DNA from: Ophiothrix spiculata
Lineage: Eukaryota; Echinodermata; Ophiuroidea; Amphilepidida; Ophiotrichidae
Assembly (NCBI GenBank): GCA_000969725.1
Contig: JXSR01S045136.1
Reading direction: 5' to 3' (one strand)
Length of the DNA stretch: 23,057 nucleotides
Below the pieces are notes generated by a model, which worked only from the letters and a program-made list of their open reading frames with translations, ran no database searches and was not told the DNA's origin. The position numbers and the translations under genes were made by a program. How positions within the stretch are numbered: position 1 is the first letter of the stretch; each line of letters opens with the position of its first letter. Of this stretch, positions 11,001 to 20,000 are shown in pieces.

Positions 11001-14000
11001 TCAATGACTCTAGGATAAAAGGAAGGAAAATAACAATTGGTAGATTTTAACGGGAAGGTAAATACTTAACCACTTGTGATAGTAGCTTTGGACTAGCCAA
11101 TAAATGGGGATGATTACTTCACGAATATTTATGAAGTGTAATAAGAGTGTCTTTATTTCAATTACCAACTTTTTATTGTAGAAACCAGCAGAGAGAGTGA
11201 CTGGGATGGCATCATAGCCTGTCATCAACAGTTGCCCATGGTAACAACTTGGAACTACCAGAAGTGCACTATGGGAAAACATAAGCTTACCCATGAGAGG
11301 TTCAAAGGTCAGGAGGGAGTCATAGCTACCGTAAGTAATTTTGCTTTGCCTAAATTTAAGTCTTCATCCTTTATGTGTCCCAGTGGTTAGAGCACGGGAC
11401 TCATAATACAGTGGTACTAGGTTTGAGCCATGGTTAATTGGACCATGTCTCCTTGTTTCCTTGGGCATGTTAAGCTGTTGGTCCCCTGTGCAAATATTCC
11501 TCTTTTTGTACTGTCTACCTGGTGAGCTATAATAATGATTTAAAATTTCTGATAAATCTACTTTTGAGTACCAGAATGCAGCACTGTAGCCTATGTGGAT
11601 TTTTAAAATATTGAAAATGCTTGTAACTTGAAAATGAATGGTCGAAATCAAGTGAAATTTTCAGCATGCATTTATGTTGTACTCTTCTTTTCATTTAGGG
11701 ATCCTCTCCAAATTGTCCCTTTGAAATCAAAGGGATCCGTTAAGCTCCTGTTAAACATAATCCCTAAGGAATGTATTGTAATTCTTTATATTTTTACTTG
11801 AACATTTTGGAATCCTGACTCCTATGAAAATGAGGCCTTTATTGATATCCCTGTAGAATTTATATATCAAGAGGATTCCCATTTTCTTTTTAATAATCAA
11901 AAATAAGTTTAAAGGGAGCTTAATTTTTAAAGGGACAATTTGGAGAGGATGCCTTAGCTAGAAAAGAGCTAGGAGAGGTTGTTGTCACATCAGAATAAGG
12001 CGTAAAAAAAAAATTGTTGTGTTGCCCTCACCCGCCCGGTCGTAAATTTCGAAATTCTACGACCGGCATTTTATTTTTATTTTTTATTTTGGACACTCTT
12101 AATTGTTGTAATTTTTTGATATTTACGTGTTTTTCGCCTTGAAAATGCAGTAAATACTTCGGCGACTCGACGGACATGTTTTTGCTTTGGAAGACCCTTC
12201 GCAGTATCGGACTGTGAAACTTGGAAATCCTTGATCGTGAAACTATTAGGATGCGTAAAAGTCTAGCAAATGAAATAAATGGAACCGGAAGGTGTATTAC
12301 CTTTTTAGTTACGAGTTTTAATATTAGCAAACAACAATTTCATTTTATTTTTTGAATTTATTTGTCAATTTTTCATGAATATATTTCGCAAAAAAACACT
12401 TCTCGCCACTATGCTAGCCTTTAAGTGGTGTGCGCCAGCAAAGTCATCACATTTTTTTTTGTATGTATATTCAAAGAAAAAAAAATATATTTCAAAGGTG
12501 CAATTTATAAATTGCACCTTTGAAATATAAATTTTTCAAGCCTTATATGTAAAATTTGTTTGTTTTTGTATTTCTCAGTCCGTAGATATCACTGCATGTG
12601 GTAACTTTGTTGTGATTGGCTGGAACACTGGTCACATGGACACATACAATATCCAATCAGGGTTGCACAGAGGAAGCTTTGGAAAAACCAAAGGTAAGTG
12701 ATATAGAAGAAATTGACTTTATAATATTTCTAATCTTGTGGAATAAATGAAAGATACTGTTTCAAGGCAACTTATTTTTATAGATCAATACGAGGTGTAC
12801 AAAATTTATCAATCCATAGACATGCCAACCATGTGTTATTTTTTTATAACTGATTTGTTCCAGCTCACGATAGATCAATACGTGGCGTATCCATAGATGG
12901 CCTCAACCAAATAGTCGTGTCGGGATCGTCGGATAAGACTTTAAAATTCTGGAAATTCAAGACAAAGCAGCTACTCTCAACACTTGATGTTGAAAACCCA
13001 GTCAACCATATACTCCTACACAGAGAAAGGTAATCGTTGCTTTGTGATGACAGTGCATTTGAGTCCTGTGAAATTGAGGCCTAGTCATTTTGAGTCCCGA
13101 AACTCAATTCACTTACTTGAAACTCAAAAAATAGCTTCTGAATTTTGCCTGCATTAAACGTACGTTGTTCAGAAAACTTAATCACAATCATCAGGGGTGT
13201 GAGACTTCAGCTTTTTAGCTGATTTCAGCTTTTTTAATGCCTTCAAAAGATAGTCCTGATTTGACCTTTTTCTTTCATTTTCAGCCTGTTTTGGGAATTT
13301 TGTCACTATTTTCAGCTTTTTTCAGCTCTTTTTTTCACCTGACTCTCACACCCCTGAATCATATAAAATGATATACCAAAGTACAAAATAAAGTATGCAA
13401 TATTTTAGCTGGGATGAAGTGTTTCGATTTGTAAATGATACCTTTATATATTCATAGAAACAGTTTTTGTAATGCAATCAATATTAGCCTTCATCGATTA
13501 GAACTCCAAGAAACTTAGTAGATTTTACTATATTAAGAAATGTGTCATCCAGCAGTACGTTCAAGTCATTGTGTGTCTTTTTTGAAGTCATTTGTTGTGT
13601 ACCCAAAGTTTGTTTTACTAGAATTTACAGATAATTTGTTTGCTCCAAACCAGTTACATGACTTACAAGTCCTTTGTTGATTTTATTTATTTTGTATATG
13701 TCTTTGTATGAGTAGAGGATAGTAGTATTGTCTGCAAAAAAATTATAAAGTCAAGTACATCTGAGGTATGCATAATATCACATACATATAAAATAATGGG
13801 TTGGCACAGCGGTAGTTCCCTCGCCTTGCACCAATGAGGTCCCGGGTTCAAGTCCCGCGCCTGGCACTTTATGTGCATTTGGTTTTCAGTCCATACTCAC
13901 TTCCGCAGGTTTTTCTCTGGGTACTCCGGTCTTCCTCCTGCATTCAAAACTGAATTTAAAAACATCTTGGAGCCCTGTTGAAGATAACTTCCTTCAGCTT

Positions 14001-17000
14001 ACTTGGTACCAAGTACCAAGTTGGGTTTCCTTGGCTAGAGCCTAAATAAGGTGAAAGTGATAAATAGAAGAGGGGCAGATATTTTGAACTGTAGAGGGCA
14101 ATGTAAATGTTTTTAGAGTTACTCTGATTCTCCAGTTTGAACTAGAGGGTAACTGATTTTTTTAAAGTCAATTTAACAACAACATATGGCAATCTATTGT
14201 TAGGGTACAATTTCACTAGCTGAAACAGGTTCAACATTATCATGATATTTCAGGTTTTCACTGAAATTTCAATACAATTTGGTCAAACATTTTGAAATAT
14301 ATACAGTACTATGAGGTTTAGGACTCCTCTGAGGTGGTTACATTCCTCGGAGATGCATAGAATTTGGCAAAAACGGGTAAGCTTTTCAAGTTATTTTTTT
14401 AAAACATAACGAATGTTAATAAGAATATTAGATTCAAGTAAAATAATATAAAATATCAGATTCAGATTGACACAGGAAAACCCATATTCTAAACTAGTGT
14501 TTTTTCTTCTTGTTCACAGTGCCATGTTAGCAGTTAACACAGATGACTTTGCCATACACATCATTGATGTGGAGTTAAGGCGTGTGGTCAGACAGTTTTC
14601 AGGACACCACAATAGGGTCACAGACATGGTAAGAGTGCAAGATCCCTTGGATGCAACTGTGTCATTTTTTTTTTGATAAAGATATCGGGTTGTAATAGAT
14701 ACTGATGGTTTTCTCGTAATAATTTTGAATCAGTCAATCTTTGATGAAAATCTCTTTTTGTCCCTGTCGACCCATTTCGGGATGGGGACTATAAAATGAG
14801 CTCCGCATGTATCTGTGATGAAAATGTTAACCCAAATGTTAATTTGCATTTTCTCAGAGACCGAATGTCGTATGTTCCTGAAACTTGGTTGGTGGGTACC
14901 CCTTGACTGTCCAAAGACAGGGTTTATATTGGTTAGTAGATCAAAGGTCATTGGGTTCATCAGGGGTCATTAAAGGTCAAAGGAGGTCAAATGGTGTAAA
15001 CCTTGGTGTATCTCGAAGTCATTTGATATGCATTACCATAAAGCTGTATACTGCATTACTGATCTCCACATTCGGCGGGGACATATTTTATGCATCACGT
15101 AAGCCCGAGTTCTAATTGTTACCTTTCAAGTGTGATTAAAAATAAGGCGCTGGAGCCACAACCTTAATATTCCAAGATGGCGACCGTAGGCTTGATTTTG
15201 CACCTCTAAATAACTTCGAAACATGAAATGAATATTTCACAATAATCTTGAGGTGAACAATTAAACCTACGGTCGCAATTTTGGAAAATTAAGGCAGTGG
15301 CCAGATTAAGGCCGGCCGCTTAAAGTTGTGGCCTAATTATTGTGCTCAAACGCTTCAGTATTGAATCATGGGTCAGTGCAGTCATCAGAAAGTACATATC
15401 CAGTTCAAAATTCAAGTAAAGAACATCTATGCTCTATCTATACTATATAAACCTTGAAGTACAATGTAAGCAGCCAATTGATGCATATTATACAAATACG
15501 ACCATATAAGGGGAAATAAATTAGTCCATATTTTCCGAGTCATAGTCATGAACCCAATTTTGCTATTCAAATGAACTTAATGTTCAAGGTTTGTCCATAC
15601 TTGTTGGTAGCAACAAAATTATCAAAAAAAAACACCAAAATCATGAAACATTCATGCAGAACATATATTAATACACAGTGATTTGGGCGTAATCAATCCC
15701 AATTTATCATTTCTAGTCTCTCACACAACACAAAAACACTACTTCACAATGTTGTAGAATACAAGGGATATGCTATGAATATCCTAACAGAGTTTGATTG
15801 CTTAGTCTGTACTTCAAGATTATAGAGTATAGTTCAAGGGGAAGCTGATATCACTGCAGCTTGTAAGCATGTGTGTTAAACACGATTTACCATCATGAGG
15901 AAAAAAAGTTATCTTCGAAGTCTCATCTTTTTCAGACTTTCAGTCATGATGCTAGGTGGCTCATCTCATCCTCCATGGACTGTACCATTAGAACTTGGGA
16001 CATGCCTACTGGCAGGTAAGCATGTTAACCAAAATGTTGTGTATAGTTAAGGCCATATTAAAAAGACCATTTGTCTCAAAGCTCTCCAACTCCCAAAAAC
16101 CTAATGCGGAATGCGATTTTATTTCTTTTCTTTTCTCTTTTTTTAAAATTTTGGTATTGATTCTAAAAGTCATATTGACAACTCCTTTATGGTAGAATGT
16201 TTCAAGATATTGAAACAAAACAAAGAAACAGAATTGTGACGATGTTAATTCAACAATAAATTTGATTGTACAATGTACATAATTTAGAGACAAAAACAAC
16301 TTCGAAACGAAACATTTTGCCTTGGATTGCGAGTTGCTTTTCACGATTTTTGAAAAAAAAAATTAAAAGGTGAAATAAAATTCGTTTTTTGGATTTTTAG
16401 GGAAACTAACGCGCACGATAAAACTAACGCTCGCGGGAGCTTTGAGACAAAAGGTTTTTTTAATATGGCCTAATAAGCTACAAATGTCATGATTTCTGTG
16501 TGAATTAACATCAGAAAGTGGCATATGCCTGGTATAAACCAAAAGGTTATTAGTAATCCTCGGAAATAAATACAATAGGCTGACATTTCGTCATGTGAGA
16601 CTGAGTACAAGAAAGTTGTAGATCTGCATTAGCTGCCATTTGTCACAAAATTCCTGCTAAGACTTTGAGCTTGTGCCAATTCGACCAAACTTGACAAAGT
16701 TGAAGAGCTGCTCGTGCCAAAATGACGAGCTTAAGACTGAAAATTGGCTAAATAAAGCACAAAATTTATCTGTCTCACACATTTTTAGAAACCTGTTGCG
16801 CCAATTTTACAGATTCCTGTGCCAGTGGCGTGCGATGCAGCCTTAGCAGGAACACTGATTTATCATAAATTTGCAATGCACACTATGTGATGTTTGTTCT
16901 TGATGTTTGATCTTCAAGTGACGGTGTCACCTGAAGAACCATTTTAAGAGCCACTGACATAAGGACAGGGAAGTTTTGAGGGATGTTTCACATTTTGGTG

Positions 17001-20000
17001 ACAATTAATAAGTAACTTACAGCAGCCATTGCACAACTTTCTTGCACTCACATGATGATTTGAGCCATCAAAGTGCAAAACGATATTACTATATCGGGGA
17101 AAATGAGTCGATCCAAACAGGCTTGTCTACTGTTTGGTAGTTCAACTATGACACAGATGCATGAGTTGGAGAACTCCACCATTGATAGCAAACTAACCTG
17201 GACAACACATATCACCAACACTGCCTCATGAGCAATACAGAAACTGAGGTTCCTTTAAGAAGAGTGACCAGCACACTTTGCTGGAGTGGTAGACAAACCA
17301 TCTACGATGCCAAAGATCAAAATGTAATAGAATATATAACACTTTCATGGATGAGTTCTAGCCTAACTACATTAAAATTGCTGTATTCCATCCAGAAGAA
17401 GGCACTTCGAGATTTAGTGCAGATGAGAATGAAACAAGATTAGAGCTCAACATCTCTTCCCTCCACCATGGGACTATGAACTCTAGAAATATTAGCTCCA
17501 GCTCCATGAAAGACATAAGGTGGCAGCAGCTATATCACAACACCAGTTTATTCCCAGCAGACCTTAGTGCTCTGCCCCCTCAGCAACATGTTATCTGGAG
17601 AGCCACCTGTTGCAGTCTGTCATGCCTTGTCATGCTCCTTATTTATATTATGGTGCAAAAATGGACTAACAAGTAGTTTTACTTTCTTTACTGGTAGCGA
17701 TAGATATCAGAAACCTACCCACTAACCATATAACCTGTATGGAGAAACTTGAGACAGGTAGTGTGATTAATTCCCTGCATTTGAAGGGTTCAAGTGAATA
17801 AACACACTGTGATGTCACACCCAAAGTTAAGTTATTTAATACCACAGTAAAGGGTAATTTTTCCATAAGTACCAAAATCATGGAAATCGCGGTCAATGAA
17901 TGACATCACAATGATGTAATAAATCATGTCCAGTCTGGAAATGTTGATTTTCATCCAAATACAAAATACAATTTTTTCAGTAGACAATCTCTACATTGAA
18001 GGGGGTGCAGACAGTCAGTTTAAACTGGGAGAAGCATATGTTATCTGGGAGAAGCATTAATCTGATAATAAAATTGTTATTCCTTTACTTTTCTTGGTAA
18101 AATTGAAAACTTTTTGATACTCCCTCGTATATCATGGCATGTTTCTGAGTCTTTTAAATTAGGGGAATAATATCATAATATAGAAGAGCCTATGACAGTC
18201 TCCTGATTTTGCTCTCTATTCATTTATCTTACCTCCAAAATTAACTAAGAAAACTCTAGTAAATTATCTGCATAGGCTGTAGAACATCTATTTATGGCTA
18301 TTATTCTTCAATTCTAATATGCACGGCCAATAATAATTAAACATTGGGTTTCAGCTCATGTGAATGTGCCTGATATGTTCACCCAAAGATGATTAAAGGA
18401 ATATGCTCCCCAAATCTGAACCAGTCAGATTCCTTTTGATACGCTAGACACAATGACTAAAAATACCACATTTAATTAAGCTGTGTGAATTTCCCTCTTC
18501 TTTTCATTCAGACTTGTTGACTGTTTTCTGTTAGACTCAGCTGCAACAAGTATAGCACTTTCACCAACTGGCGACTTCTTGGCTTCCACACACATAGATG
18601 ATTTGGGAGTTTATCTTTGGTAAGTTATGATGGAATTGTAAAATAAGACTTTATACAACCATGTTTCTCTACGGCCATTACCAGATGACTATGAACCATC
18701 AACAATAGCATTACCAGGGACTCACTATGACATTCAGGAAGGTATGAACACGAATGAGGTAGCAACAAGTTTCTTTTTTAAAAAACAACCAGATGGCAAA
18801 GAGCTATGCAATAAATGTTGGTTCTTAGTAATTTGCGCCAAAATTATCCTTTTTGTAGACACACACTATGTATTGTACATTTTCAATTCAGTAAGCTTAC
18901 TTTTAAGATTTTTAAGTTATTTTTTTTTCTGATTTGTCAGTTTATGAAAAAAAAATGTATGAATTTGGGCAGAACATTTAGGGAATTGAACATGGTAGGG
19001 AATTAACTAATTCTAATTGCACTGTGGAAACTATGGATGCGGTGGCTTGATTCAGTATGTCTAAATTTAGGTTGTGACAGAACCTGAAATGATGTTTTGA
19101 GTGGAATGAGCTTGCTTAGGCCACAGTTGTCAGCAAACACCTGTAGCATGTACTGAGGCTGCAGGGGATTACAAATTAGGGAGGCAGTATACACTTTCCA
19201 CTGTACCATTTTTTATTTTTTTTTAGAAAGATGGGGGCAACATGTGTCTGTATCACGTTCCTCTCGATCATGTCAAATATATCCATTTTTAGGCCCCGGT
19301 TGAGACATTACTTGATGGTCAAAAAGTTGATTACCCTTCTGAAATAAATGATTTAACATATTGACTTGATGCTATTGTGTATGCGGTATAAACTCCAAAG
19401 ATTTTGTATCATCTTTTTAAAGGGATTCAGAAGGATTATGTCAAGAAATAACTCGGCACAATATTGATTATAAATTGATCATTAAACGTAGGTATTCCGA
19501 TCTGGTGAAAAAATTAACATATAATTTTTCCATATTTGAATGAAGGGTTATCACCTACATAAAGCAATTTTAAAAGCACTATGAGACAAATTAATGCTAC
19601 AGGCAATAATGTGTCCGAGAGTGACCCATAGAAAACCTATAGGATATTTATTTTTGTAAACAAAATATTATAGTAATTCAGCACTTTTTTGACCATATCT
19701 CTTCAACGAAACATAATATGGGCATGAAAATTCACAGGGGTTATGATAAAAATATGCACTTTCAATTGGTATCAAAATCTCCAATTTGATTTTGTGAGTG
19801 AAAGTGATCAGAATACACAGCTTTAATTCTACTTGACTACAGTGTTGTGGGTCATTCAGTGCATGCTTTGTTCTGCCCATATTCAACCCTCATTGATGGA
19901 AATGTGGTAATTATAACTCACCAGGTATATGCGCCCGACTCTAGTTGGAGCAATTGTACATAGGACCAGTGTTCCTGCTAAGGCTGTATGGCATGCCAGT

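Noticed and set aside
16006-16344. Minus-strand open frame of 112 codons overlapping exon i
   Set aside because: It lies within and beside the 16048-16472 TIR element and antisense to a clear WDR36 exon, and has no family resemblance.
18645-18746. Mutually exclusive alternative exon k
   Set aside because: No pyrimidine tract or AG precedes it, the first four exon bases are missing, and only 22 bp separate it from the exon j donor, too short for an intron.
18744-18932. Pair of identical small open frames here and at 20849-21037
   Set aside because: They lie in the intronic part of the exact 353-bp duplication, so their identity reflects DNA duplication, not protein conservation.
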